DNA of 64,000 nucleotides. Origin: Pedobacter sp. JY14-1 (GTDB lineage: Bacteria > Bacteroidota > Bacteroidia > Sphingobacteriales > Sphingobacteriaceae). The notes below the pieces were generated by a model. The model made no database searches. It was given only the letters and a program-made list of their open reading frames with translations, and was not told the origin of the DNA. Made by a program: the position numbers and the translations under genes. This document shows positions 48,858 through 57,618 of the stretch, one piece after another. The DNA is taken from assembly GCF_029269825.1 (NCBI RefSeq), contig NZ_JARJHU010000001.1, positions 496,001 through 560,000 on the forward strand, given 5' to 3'. How positions within the stretch are numbered: the first letter of the stretch is position 1; each line of letters begins with the position of its first letter.

Positions 48858-50102
48858 TTAACGGTGTTCTGCACCTGTTTTATAATAACGGGAGGCGAAC
48901 AGAAAAATGATCACATAACAGATAATTGGAAGATAATACGCATTCGCTACTCCGTGATGATCGGCTACAAATCCCATCAAAAAAGGGAAAAATGCGCCGC
49001 CAACCACTCCCATTGAAATAAAAGATGCGCCCTGCTGCGTACGTGCACCCAGATTTTTCAAGCCGAGACTGAAGATTGTCGGGAACATAATGCTAAAGAA
49101 GAAATTGATCATCAGCAACGCGATGAAAGAGACCATACCAAGGCCCTGAGCCACGATAATACACATCAGGATATTGCCCAATGCAAAAACCGCCAGCAGT
49201 TTGTTCGGAGCAATAAAGCGCATCAGAAAAGTACCGACAATACGTCCCAGCAGCATCATGCCCATAAACAAACCACCCATCAGGTAGGAAGCCTTTTCGC
49301 TGCTCATGGAAATTACTTCGTGGCTATAATTAATGAAGAATGCCCAGGTACCGGCCTGCGCGGCAACATTAAAGAACTGTGAGAGGACCGCCCACCTATA
49401 ATGGGTATGGCTGAAAAGCGGTTTTGCCGGTGCAGTATCAATATTGACAGCCTCAGCATCAGCTGCCGTAACTGCATGCGGGTCCACCGTCGGGGGCACC
49501 TTGATAAACGAAAATGACACCGCTACCACGGCAATGAGGATTCCGATTGCCAGGTAAAGCATCTTCACAGAGGTCAGGTCTGTACTGCCCTCGGTATGCT
49601 GTCCGAGGAGAAAATATCCGCCCAAACCTGGTCCGATCATCGTCCCTACGGCGTTGAAAGTCTGCGAAAAATTAATCCGCTGGTCACTGGTGCGCTGGTC
49701 GCCCAAGGAAGCGACAAAAGGATGCGCAACGGTTTCAAGCGTGGCCAGTCCGCAGCCAAGGATGAAGAGCGCGACGATGAACAGCAGAAAAGTGCCCAGG
49801 TTTGCGGCTGGGACAAAAAGAAAGGCTCCTGATGCAAAAAGTGCCAGTCCTAAAAGTACGCCGCTTTTATAGCCGAAACGCTTCATAAATAAGCCTGCCG
49901 GTATGCCCATAATGCCATAGGCACCAAAAATGGCAAACTGTACAAAACCGGATTGCAGCTTGGACAGGTGGAGCACGGACTGAAAATGCTTATTGAGTAC
50001 ATCGGCCATTGAAATGGCGATACCCCAGAACATGAACAAAGAGGTAACGAAAATAAATGTAGTGATGAATCTACCCTCGGTAAATAAAGGTTTCTGGTCC
50101 AT
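48858..50102 (-). CDS. MFS sugar:proton symporter, L-fucose permease (FucP) type
   Basis: A 414-residue inner-membrane symporter with about 12 membrane segments. The FucP subfamily hallmarks are present: TSLFMFWGIAISMADVLNKHFQ, KLQSGFVQFAIFGAYG, GLALFASGAFLFVPAA and LGCGLATLETVAHPFVASLGD. The sugar cannot be told from sequence; L-fucose, galactose or glucose are known for relatives. The ATG at 50102 (MDQKPLFTEG) is used rather than an upstream in-frame codon at 50156. GH95 and GH59 enzymes 7-11 kb away could supply fucose and galactose. The leader carries the AACCAAAT motif. Confidence 0.88.
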   Translation of the reverse strand: MDQKPLFTEGRFITTFIFVTSLFMFWGIAISMADVLNKHFQSVLHLSKLQSGFVQFAIFGAYGIMGIPAGLFMKRFGYKSGVLLGLALFASGAFLFVPAANLGTFLLFIVALFILGCGLATLETVAHPFVASLGDQRTSDQRINFSQTFNAVGTMIGPGLGGYFLLGQHTEGSTDLTSVKMLYLAIGILIAVVAVSFSFIKVPPTVDPHAVTAADAEAVNIDTAPAKPLFSHTHYRWAVLSQFFNVAAQAGTWAFFINYSHEVISMSSEKASYLMGGLFMGMMLLGRIVGTFLMRFIAPNKLLAVFALGNILMCIIVAQGLGMVSFIALLMINFFFSIMFPTIFSLGLKNLGARTQQGASFISMGVVGGAFFPFLMGFVADHHGVANAYYLPIICYVIIFLFASRYYKTGAEHR

Positions 50103-50204
50103 TAGGTTTGGTTTTATTTGGTTAGGTTTTACTATTGACCTGTTAATTAACGACAAAAGATACAGCTTTTGCCGTTAATTACAGTAATCAGAAAGAGTTT
50201 CCTC

Positions 50205-51218
50205 TCAATCACTTCTGCGCAGGCTTTTACTACCTGCAATATTGTAGCGGATGCCGAAAGCCTGCTGGTTGTCAATCACACCGTCAAGGAAATGAAAAGA
50301 CAAGGTAAACTGCCCTTCAATATTCCTGTAAATCCTTGGCCTCCAGGTAAGATCAGTACGGTTATACGTTTTGGCAGTGTAAAACTGGTCACCATAGATC
50401 AACTGGTGCCCCTGCCCGGTATAGAAAGAGTTGATAATTCCCACACGGCGATATTCCAGCAGGAACTCAAATAATGCACCCTTAGGCGTTTGCCAGCCTC
50501 CAAGACTGCGGGTGCGCTCAAAGGACATCATCCCGCCTGCATTGATGGTCAGCGAGTCCAGGAAAGTACGATGCGAAAGGTCTACGCCAGCTTTGACAAT
50601 TGCAGCACCGTTGTCCTGCACGTGGTCGTCAGGGATAGGTACGGCGGGCCCTGCATTGTGCAGCATCATCGCATAGTGCGACACGAAAAACACCCCGGTC
50701 TTATAGCTTCCCGAAAGACCGAAAATAAAGTTCTCCCGGTCTGTAGCCGTTTGCCTGCTCGTCCAGTCGATCCAGAAGGTCTGTTTCCAGTGCTCATTCT
50801 GATACCGAAGTAACATCCCCTCCACATTCGGCCGGTAATAGTTAAACGTATCCTTAAGCAGCGCACGCGGATAATCATCAATCAGCTGGTGTCTTGGAAA
50901 CATTCCCATGAAGAAATCCCAGTTTGGCTTGGTAAACTGGTAATAAGCTACCGGGTCAACTTTCTGTACAAATTTCGGGGACCCGAATTCGTGCAACGCA
51001 TTCAGTCCTATCCTGAGCCGGTGTGTACTGTCGAGCAGCAGGCCGATCTCGGGAGAAAACCTGAGCCCGAAAATGGTCTGGGAGAATCTGCCCGACTGGG
51101 CGTATTCGCGGTTATCGGCAAATGAATGAAGATTAAGGTTTCCTTCCAGCTGCTGTGCCTTAAGGCCGCCCAGGGAAAGTAAACACACATAAATGGTGAA
51201 ACAGAGTTTCGTGCGCAT
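50205..51218 (-). CDS. Outer-membrane beta-barrel protein, unknown
   Basis: A 337-residue exported protein. The signal peptide ends LKAQ (about residue 21). The remainder has amphipathic strands and porin-like blocks (FSPEIGLLLDSTHRLRIGLN, KPNWDFFMGMFPRHQLIDDY, QFTLSFHFLDGVIDNQQAFG). The end is not a classical aromatic residue (SLRRSD). I cannot assign a family with confidence. It begins 4 bp after the MFS transporter stop, so the two form a pair that may move one solute through both membranes. Confidence 0.7.
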   Translation of the reverse strand: MRTKLCFTIYVCLLSLGGLKAQQLEGNLNLHSFADNREYAQSGRFSQTIFGLRFSPEIGLLLDSTHRLRIGLNALHEFGSPKFVQKVDPVAYYQFTKPNWDFFMGMFPRHQLIDDYPRALLKDTFNYYRPNVEGMLLRYQNEHWKQTFWIDWTSRQTATDRENFIFGLSGSYKTGVFFVSHYAMMLHNAGPAVPIPDDHVQDNGAAIVKAGVDLSHRTFLDSLTINAGGMMSFERTRSLGGWQTPKGALFEFLLEYRRVGIINSFYTGQGHQLIYGDQFYTAKTYNRTDLTWRPRIYRNIEGQFTLSFHFLDGVIDNQQAFGIRYNIAGSKSLRRSD

Positions 51219-51222
51219 AGAT

Positions 51223-52473
51223 TTAGGAGTTTATATTCTGTTGTTTTTGCATTACCAGCCTGCTTACCCTGTAGACCAGAAAGATACTGAACATCATAAT
51301 AACAGAGACGACAATGCCCAGAATATCATAATGTTCCAATGGGCTGGTCTTGGAGGACTGGGTGACGATCAGTCCGGCGCAAAGTGCCGCAATGCCTCCT
51401 GCCATTTGCTGCAGGGAAGAATTCACACTCATAAAAGCACCGCGGTCTTTCATCTCAGGGATGCTCATGGTAAGCGCGGTAGCCGGAATGAAACGGCTCA
51501 TGATACCCATGAACATTACCATATTAATGACAACCACCTGCCACAGCGGCGTCGTGCCGAGATTGGTATAGATCAGTACCATAACCGTAGCCAGGATACA
51601 ACCGGCGCTGAACAGCAGGAATTTGTCCATACGGTCACTGAGTTTACCGATCAGTGGCATAGCGACGATAGATGCGATACCGGTAAACATAAAGACCATC
51701 GGCAATTGTTCTGCGGATATGCCAATGTTATTGATCAGGTAGGCGCTGCTGAAGGGCATCAGCATGTAACCGCCCACACTCAGAAATGCGGTAGCCAGGA
51801 AACCAGTCTGGTAACCGGGATTAATAACGGCATGCCAGAGGTGCAGAAAAGGGTTCTTATCAGACTGAAGGGCAAGGTGCTGCCGGATAGGCCTGATCCG
51901 GAACACAATGACTAGTGCGATCAGTGAAGCCAGTACGACAATCATCAGGAAGGTGGAATGCCAGCCCCAGTGATTGGCCAGGTAAAGGCCGATAGGGATA
52001 CCCAGTATCTGGCTCCCGGCAAGAGCCATCTGGACAAAGCCCATCACCCTGCCACGCTGATTGACCTCAAAGAGATCTGTCATGATCGTCAGCGTAATCG
52101 CACCGATCACTCCTCCGAAAAGCCCGGTTACAATGCGGGCGCCAAGCAACATCCAGTAGCTGCCGGCCAGGGCACAACAAAGTGTTCCCAGGATAAATCC
52201 CGAATAAAAAAACAGAAGCAATTTCTTACGGTCAAATTTATCGGCAAAGCCCGCCGCCAGAATACCCGAAGCACCGGCACTGAACGCGTATGAAGAAACC
52301 ACCACACCAAAGCCTTTCGGACTTATAGACAGGGATTTCATCAGGAAATCTCCCAGGGGGGCAAGAATCATAAAATCCAGTACGATGGTAAACTGGAGAA
52401 AGGCGAGGATAACGATGACCAGTTTCTGGTAGCCTGTGAAAGGCTGGGTAGTCTGGGTTTCAGGTGTCTGCAT
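51223..52473 (-). CDS. MFS transporter, DHA1/AraJ-like
   Basis: A 416-residue inner-membrane transporter with about 12 segments. The DHA1 motif A is GFADKFDRKKLLLFF (residues about 79-93). GARIVTGLFGGVIGAIT and AGSQILGIPIGLYL match the motif C region of antiporters. AraJ-like proteins export sugars or drugs. It leads a two-gene unit with the outer-membrane barrel (4 bp gap). Which direction it transports is unknown. Confidence 0.83.
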   Translation of the reverse strand: MQTPETQTTQPFTGYQKLVIVILAFLQFTIVLDFMILAPLGDFLMKSLSISPKGFGVVVSSYAFSAGASGILAAGFADKFDRKKLLLFFYSGFILGTLCCALAGSYWMLLGARIVTGLFGGVIGAITLTIMTDLFEVNQRGRVMGFVQMALAGSQILGIPIGLYLANHWGWHSTFLMIVVLASLIALVIVFRIRPIRQHLALQSDKNPFLHLWHAVINPGYQTGFLATAFLSVGGYMLMPFSSAYLINNIGISAEQLPMVFMFTGIASIVAMPLIGKLSDRMDKFLLFSAGCILATVMVLIYTNLGTTPLWQVVVINMVMFMGIMSRFIPATALTMSIPEMKDRGAFMSVNSSLQQMAGGIAALCAGLIVTQSSKTSPLEHYDILGIVVSVIMMFSIFLVYRVSRLVMQKQQNINS

Positions 52474-52568
52474 GATGGATGGTTGAGGGCAGCAAATTTA
52501 ATTATCCTTTTCATGAACTATAGCGTATATGTGTTGTTTTTATAAGTACACTATAAATTTTAACGTCT

Positions 52569-52703
52569 ATGAGCACTGAACGAAAAACAAAAGTGGCAAA
52601 GGAAGAAACCAAGGATATCAAAAAACCGAAAGGCGCCGAACCTGAAAACGCAACTTCGGCCAAGGATGCGAAAAAAGTGAGCACCAGTAAAAAGAAATCC
52701 TGA
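52569..52703 (+). CDS. Lysine-rich 44-residue protein
   Basis: A short open frame (MSTERKTKVAKEETKD..., ending STSKKKS). About a third of its residues are lysine, with many E, D, S and T, so it is likely disordered and DNA- or RNA-associated. No family recognised. Its stop lies inside the hairpin shared with the convergent DUF6496 gene, and both proteins end in KKKS because of that inverted repeat. The AT-rich upstream region is shared with the divergent MFS gene. Confidence 0.5.
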   Translation: MSTERKTKVAKEETKDIKKPKGAEPENATSAKDAKKVSTSKKKS

Positions 52704-52724
52704 ACAACCGTTCAGGATTTCTTT
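52691..52724. terminator. Bidirectional terminator overlapping two convergent small genes
   Basis: AAAGAAATCCTGAAC and GTTCAGGATTTCTTT form a perfect 15 bp stem with a 4-base loop. Each arm contains the last codons and stop codon of one small gene (plus strand ending 52703, minus strand ending 52712). It therefore serves both. Confidence 0.8.
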
Positions 52725-52888
52725 TTAGGGACCTTCGCTCCTTCCTTGCGCGCTTCCGAAAGTCCAATGGCCACAGCCTGCTTTTTAGAGGTTACTTTCT
52801 TTCCGCTTCCAGACTTCAGCTTACCCTCTTTCATTTCATGCATGGTCTCTTCGACCTTCTCGCCTGCCTTCTTTGAATACTTTGCCAT
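52712..52888 (-). CDS. DUF6496 small basic protein
   Basis: A 58-residue protein starting MAKYSKKAGEKVEETMHEM, with GKLKSGSGKKVTSKKQAVAIGLSEARKEG after it. This matches the DUF6496 family widespread in Bacteroidota and proteobacteria; function is unknown, but relatives are stress-related small proteins. The ATG at 52888 fits the family; a longer frame to 52927 lacks similarity. It converges on the lysine-rich gene and shares its terminator. Confidence 0.8.
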   Translation of the reverse strand: MAKYSKKAGEKVEETMHEMKEGKLKSGSGKKVTSKKQAVAIGLSEARKEGAKVPKKKS

Positions 52889-52965
52889 AGGTTTCTGATT
52901 TAGTTCCAGAGACAGAACATTTGCCAAAGGGGAAAGTTCTCGTCTTCTGAAAAGAATACTGCCAC

Positions 52966-55125
52966 TTAATTGACCAGCACTTCATCGACAAACATAATAG
53001 GTTTCATCTTCTGATCGGGATACCAGGACGGGATTTTCTTCAGGTTACGGGCCACTACCCTGATGCAGGATAGCCTGACAGGCTTAAAGCGGACCACTAT
53101 ATTATAGATCTTTTCAGGATCATCCTGCCGGAAGGCACCAGACCTCACAACACCCAGCATGCGCAGGTGCTGCTTATCCGGACCGCCCCATACTTCAAAT
53201 GACAGTGGCGGGAAAAATGCATTCTTTACCTGGCTCACTACATTAATCCCCACCGAGCTCACTTCAACCGGCTGTTTGTAGAACAGCAAAGATTCCATAG
53301 GATTATCTACATAACCGATCCAGAACCCATTATAAATATTCAGGCTGCCGAAGCGGCCGTCAATGAGCGCAGGTGGGCCACCTCCGTTGAGGTCAGGCCT
53401 TGGCCCCTGCACATGCACAGCACTATCGGCCTTATGGCTGTTTCTGTATAACGGAAGTACCAGCGGATCACTTGCCGTCCAACCCTTTTTATAGGCGCGA
53501 GCCGTAAAGACAATGTCCTCGCCGACCGGGATCGGTGCCGTATATAAAGCAGAATTCAGGCTATCAGGTTGCGAACCGTCCAGGGTATAACGTATGGACA
53601 CTCCTCTGACCGGGTGGGTAGCTTCCAGCCGGAAGGGTTTGCTGTACAGGCTTCCTTCTGCATTCAGTTTAGGTTGGTTCAGTTTGATGGGCTTTCCTTC
53701 ATCCCGGAAGCCACCTTCAATCCTCACCTGACGGTTGTCTCTTTGCAATTGCTGCAGTTGCTTATCCTTAACCGGGGTATTCCATAGGGCCAGATGCTTT
53801 ACCATGCTTTTTTTCAGAAAGTCATGGACAGCCTTCGCACTCACTCCGGTACCGGAAAGGGAAAGGCTGTGCAGGTGTTCCAGCCCCGTAAGTTCCTGCA
53901 ATCCGGGGCCTTCGAGATCAGAATAATTTAGGCTGAGCTTTCTCAGGTTCCTGAAACCGGAGATCAGCTTCAGGTCTGCATCCTTTAAAGGCATACTGCT
54001 CAGGTTCAATGCGATGATCTGTTTCTTCAGTGGCTCCAATTCCTTCAGCAGTTCCGGCTTGAAATTTGCCTTATTATAAAAATTAACCAGCAGGGCCGGT
54101 GAATTCCTGGCCAGCGGGTAAATGACCCGGTAATTATTGCTGAGTTTCCGGATGTCGTCCTCATCTGCAGCGCCAAAGTCATAGTCCTCATCAGGCACTT
54201 CTGCAGGAGCAAGATAGACCGCAGATACCATCCTAAGGGAATCATCTGCCGGAAGATCGGCAACTTTTTTATCCGTCACCGCATTTTGCTTTACCCAGTG
54301 GTAAAGGATGTCCATCTCACCTGCAGTCAATTGAGTCTGATCTTTTGGTGGCATATGCTTTTTATCATCTTCAGGCAGATGCAGGCGTTGTAATAAAAGA
54401 CTGATTTCGGGCTTACCCGCTACGAACAGCTTTCCTGTCTTTCCCCCTTTGTTCAGGCCGGCAAAATCAGACATCACCAGGCCGCCCTTCGCCTTGTCCG
54501 GATTGTGGCAGTTCAGACATTTCTGCGAAAAGATGGGCATCACCACATCTTCAAAAACCCTGGCGTCTTCCAGCGGAACCTTTGACCCGGCTGCGGTCTT
54601 ACTGATGGGTTCCATGACAAAGTTCTCTCCATGCGTCAGCACCGCACCATAATGGCCGGCGAAGATCAGCCCGAGTACGACGATCAAAGCGCCTGTTCCG
54701 GCCAGCGGTGCTTTGTACCAGGACTTTTCCCTCGACCAGTAAATCAGCGATGCAGCAAATACGACGCCTGCGCCGGTCCATTTGTGCCAGCCGAGCATAT
54801 TTCCCCCGTAGGCAGGTTCCCTGGACAGAAATATGCCCATAATGGCCGTAACTGCGGCCAGCAGACTACCGGTAAGCAGCAAACCGGTGGTGAAATTCAG
54901 ATACAAAGTTTCCTTTGCATAGGTAGCCCGGAACCGGAAAAATTCCAGCAGCACCGCCAGCATGAGCAAGGTGATGGGAAAGTGCAGCAACATAGGGTGC
55001 ATCCGGCCCAGAGGCTGGAGCCATACAGGTATACTGACCTTACTGCCAAAAAACAATAGAAAAAGCAGGAAAACATCCAGCGTGAAAAGCAGGTTTTCCG
55101 CGAGACCTTTCAGATTGATCTTCAT
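52966..55125 (-). CDS. DUF2231 membrane protein with cytochrome c, LRR and carbohydrate-like domains
   Basis: A 719-residue multi-domain protein. Residues 1-165 hold four to five membrane segments (DUF2231 type: LGRMHPMLLHFPITLLMLAVL). Residues about 186-285 form a Planctomycete-type cytochrome c (QKCLNCHNPDKAKGGL; C203, C206, H207; distal HMPPKDQTQLTAGEM). Leucine-rich repeats follow (about 365-460: IIALNLSSMPLKDADLKLISG, LRKLSLNYSDLEG). A chitobiase-like beta domain (VSIRYTLDGSQPDS) and an F5/8-like end complete it. It is the last gene of the four-gene operon, 8 bp after the NHL gene. It may anchor the complex in the inner membrane and pass electrons; this is inference. Confidence 0.85.
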   Translation of the reverse strand: MKINLKGLAENLLFTLDVFLLFLLFFGSKVSIPVWLQPLGRMHPMLLHFPITLLMLAVLLEFFRFRATYAKETLYLNFTTGLLLTGSLLAAVTAIMGIFLSREPAYGGNMLGWHKWTGAGVVFAASLIYWSREKSWYKAPLAGTGALIVVLGLIFAGHYGAVLTHGENFVMEPISKTAAGSKVPLEDARVFEDVVMPIFSQKCLNCHNPDKAKGGLVMSDFAGLNKGGKTGKLFVAGKPEISLLLQRLHLPEDDKKHMPPKDQTQLTAGEMDILYHWVKQNAVTDKKVADLPADDSLRMVSAVYLAPAEVPDEDYDFGAADEDDIRKLSNNYRVIYPLARNSPALLVNFYNKANFKPELLKELEPLKKQIIALNLSSMPLKDADLKLISGFRNLRKLSLNYSDLEGPGLQELTGLEHLHSLSLSGTGVSAKAVHDFLKKSMVKHLALWNTPVKDKQLQQLQRDNRQVRIEGGFRDEGKPIKLNQPKLNAEGSLYSKPFRLEATHPVRGVSIRYTLDGSQPDSLNSALYTAPIPVGEDIVFTARAYKKGWTASDPLVLPLYRNSHKADSAVHVQGPRPDLNGGGPPALIDGRFGSLNIYNGFWIGYVDNPMESLLFYKQPVEVSSVGINVVSQVKNAFFPPLSFEVWGGPDKQHLRMLGVVRSGAFRQDDPEKIYNIVVRFKPVRLSCIRVVARNLKKIPSWYPDQKMKPIMFVDEVLVN

Positions 55126-55133
55126 AACCAGGA

Positions 55134-56159
55134 TCAGGCACGCGTAAATTTATAGGGATATACTTTTCCGGAGGCCCACTGCGCTACATAGAGGTTACCA
55201 TCATCGTCCACGCAGACATCATGCGGGTTTTTAAAGATCGCCTCAGCCTGCGCCATGGGTTGAAGAACGCCATCTTTATATACAGGCGCTGTTCCCCCGA
55301 TATTGGATACAACCTTATTGTTTTTATCCAGGATGGTCACAAAACCACTGTTTTCCTTACCCAGGTCAGGTGAACGGAGTACCGCTGCGTACAGATGGTC
55401 TTTATGGATCACCGGGCGGCATACGCAGGCACCGGGCAGCGCGATCACTTCCAGCAATTGACCATTCAGATCAAAGCGTTTAAAACAGTTTCGTGTACGG
55501 TCAGTTACCAGGAGTGTCGGCTTTCCCTTGCGTTTATCGATGCAGACACCGTGGGCATTGTCCAGGTTTTTGAGTTCAGTACCCCGTCCTCCGAAATGAC
55601 TCAGGAGCTTACCATTGGCATCATAATGGAAAACATACTGCTGACCGTAACCGTCCGCGATAAAAAAGCTCCCGTCATCAGCTACTGCCGTCTCTGTGGG
55701 CACGAATTCTTCAGTCTTTTTATACAATCCTGTTTCCATAGGACAATCTATGGTCATGAGTATTTTTCCGTCAAGGGTGGTCTTATAGACCTGGTGACGG
55801 TTGGTATCGGTAATGAACAGATATTCTTTCCCGTTTTCCTTCGCAAGCGTCAGGCCATGTGCACCGGGGAATTCATGTCCCCATGAACTCAGGAGTTTTC
55901 CGGATTTATTGTAGATCAGTACATTGTTTTTAGTCTCGTTGGTCAGCAGGATGATACGGCCTTTGGCATCCTGTACCATTTCGTGGCAGTCATTGACTGG
56001 ATTCACTGCGGGATTCAGCTGTCCCCACTTGTCATCCATTGCAAAACGCATCTGGTTATGGCCATACAACGGACCCTTGGGTTTGGCCAGCATGTCTTTG
56101 GCGATAAAAAATGATGCCGAAAAAACGGCAGTCTGTTTGATAAAGGTTCTTCTTTCCAT
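55134..56159 (-). CDS. Tat-exported NHL-type six-bladed beta-propeller
   Basis: A 341-residue protein. The N-terminus MERRTFIKQTAVFSASFF fits a Tat signal (RRTFIK). The rest is NHL-like repeat sequence (HGLTLAKENGKEYLFITDTNRHQVYK, VADDGSFFIADGYGQQYVF, AHGVCIDKRKGKPTLLVTDRTRNCFKRF, NPHDVCVDDDGNLYVAQW). Relatives include peptidyl-amidating lyase-like propellers and binding proteins; no catalytic residues can be assigned. It is third in the operon, 8 bp after the DUF1501 gene. Tat export suggests it folds, perhaps with a metal, in the cytoplasm. Confidence 0.83.
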   Translation of the reverse strand: MERRTFIKQTAVFSASFFIAKDMLAKPKGPLYGHNQMRFAMDDKWGQLNPAVNPVNDCHEMVQDAKGRIILLTNETKNNVLIYNKSGKLLSSWGHEFPGAHGLTLAKENGKEYLFITDTNRHQVYKTTLDGKILMTIDCPMETGLYKKTEEFVPTETAVADDGSFFIADGYGQQYVFHYDANGKLLSHFGGRGTELKNLDNAHGVCIDKRKGKPTLLVTDRTRNCFKRFDLNGQLLEVIALPGACVCRPVIHKDHLYAAVLRSPDLGKENSGFVTILDKNNKVVSNIGGTAPVYKDGVLQPMAQAEAIFKNPHDVCVDDDGNLYVAQWASGKVYPYKFTRA

Positions 56160-56167
56160 AGTGGTGG

Positions 56168-57616
56168 TTACGCAATGATATCGTTGATTACTTTTCCGGA
56201 GACGTCTGTAAGCCGGTAGCGTCTCCCCAGGTGCTTGAAGATCAGTTTCTCGTGGTTCAGCCCCATCAGGTGCAGTACTGTAGCCTGAAAGTCGTGTACA
56301 TGTACCGGATCTTTGACGATGTTATAACCAAAGTCATCGGTTTCGCCATAGACTCCCGGCTTAACCCCGCCGCCCGCCATCCAGATGCTGAAACAGCGCG
56401 GATGGTGGTCACGGCCATAATTGTCCTTGTTGAAATTACCCTGGCTGTAATTGGTGCGTCCGAACTCTCCGCCCCAGATCACCAGCGTCTCATCGAGCAG
56501 GCCGCGCTGCTTCAGATCGGTAATGAGTGCCGCCGATGCCTGGTCCACGTCTCTGGCCTGTCCCGCCATTTCATTTGGAAGGTTGCCATGCTGGTCCCAA
56601 CCCTGGTGGTAAAGCTGCACGAAGCGCACCCCGTTTTCACTCAGCTTCCGCGCCAGCAGGCAATTAGCGGCGAAAGTTCCCGGTACCAGGCAGTCCGGTC
56701 CGTACATCTTGATAATGTCGTCGGGCTCCTTGGATACATCAGTAATCTCAGGTACCGCCGTCTGCATCCGGTAGGCCATTTCATACTGCTGTATTTTGGC
56801 ATTGATCTCGGGATCACCGAACTCCTGGTACGAGAGATTGTTCAATTCGGCAAGCTTGTCCAGCATCTTGCGGCGCTCAAAACGGTTCATGCCCTCCGGA
56901 TCCTTCAGGTAAAGTACCGGATCTTCACTAGCACTGAACTGCACGCCCTGGTGAGTGGATTCCAGAAAGCCGTTGGTCCAGAGTTTGGAATATACACCCT
57001 GCCCATTGCCTTTACCACGCGACAGCAGTACGGTAAAGGCAGGAAGGTTTTTGTTCTCGCTACCCAATCCGTAACTCAGCCAGGCGCCCATACTTGGACG
57101 GTTGCCCTGCTGCGCACCGGTCTGGAAAAAGGTCAGTGCCGGATCATGGTTGATGGCTTCGGTATGCATCGAACGGATGATGCAGATGTCATCGACAATC
57201 TTCGCGGTGTTGGGGAAAAGGTCACTGATCCAGGCCCTTGATTCTCCGTATTGTTTGAAGTCGTAAAAAGAACCGACCAGCGGAAAAGAACTCTGACCGG
57301 CAGTCATACCGGTGAGCCGCTGGTTGCCCCTGACAGATGCCGGTAGCTCCTGCCCCACCATTTCCCGCAGTTTGGGTTTATAATCGAAGCTTTCCAGCTG
57401 AGAAGGCGCACCATTCTGGAATAGATAGATCACCCTTTTCGCCCTTGGCGCGAAGTCTGGGATACCCGGGGTGAAGGGTGCGTCCGCAGACGCGCTCCCA
57501 AAAAGATCCGGGATCATCAGTGAGCCCAGGGCTACACTACCCAGCCCAAGGCTTAGCCTGGATAGAAAACGCCTTCTGTTGTAAGTTAATCCGTGTTCTA
57601 AAATGTCCTTATCCAT
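56168..57616 (-). CDS. DUF1501 protein, Tat-exported, sulfatase-like fold
   Basis: A 482-residue protein. The Tat signal is clear (TYNRRRFLSRLSLGLGSVAL). The DUF1501 blocks include KRVIYLFQNGAPSQLESFDYKP, SMHTEAINHDPALTFFQTG, GASWLSYGLG-like MGAWLSYGLGSENKNLP, VRFVQLYHQGWDQHGNLP, DETLVIWGGEFGRTNYSQG and DHHPRCFSIWMAGGGVKPG. The family belongs to the alkaline phosphatase/sulfatase superfamily, and the D, H and E residues in these blocks could bind metal. Substrate unknown. It starts 2 bp after the upstream DUF1549/DUF1553 gene; this pair is the hallmark of the Planctomycete-type system. Confidence 0.92.
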   Translation of the reverse strand: MDKDILEHGLTYNRRRFLSRLSLGLGSVALGSLMIPDLFGSASADAPFTPGIPDFAPRAKRVIYLFQNGAPSQLESFDYKPKLREMVGQELPASVRGNQRLTGMTAGQSSFPLVGSFYDFKQYGESRAWISDLFPNTAKIVDDICIIRSMHTEAINHDPALTFFQTGAQQGNRPSMGAWLSYGLGSENKNLPAFTVLLSRGKGNGQGVYSKLWTNGFLESTHQGVQFSASEDPVLYLKDPEGMNRFERRKMLDKLAELNNLSYQEFGDPEINAKIQQYEMAYRMQTAVPEITDVSKEPDDIIKMYGPDCLVPGTFAANCLLARKLSENGVRFVQLYHQGWDQHGNLPNEMAGQARDVDQASAALITDLKQRGLLDETLVIWGGEFGRTNYSQGNFNKDNYGRDHHPRCFSIWMAGGGVKPGVYGETDDFGYNIVKDPVHVHDFQATVLHLMGLNHEKLIFKHLGRRYRLTDVSGKVINDIIA

Positions 57617-57618
57617 AA

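Noticed and set aside
56231..57241. A 336-codon plus-strand frame
   Set aside because: Antisense to DUF1501, whose motifs are unambiguous. It has no leader or start signal.
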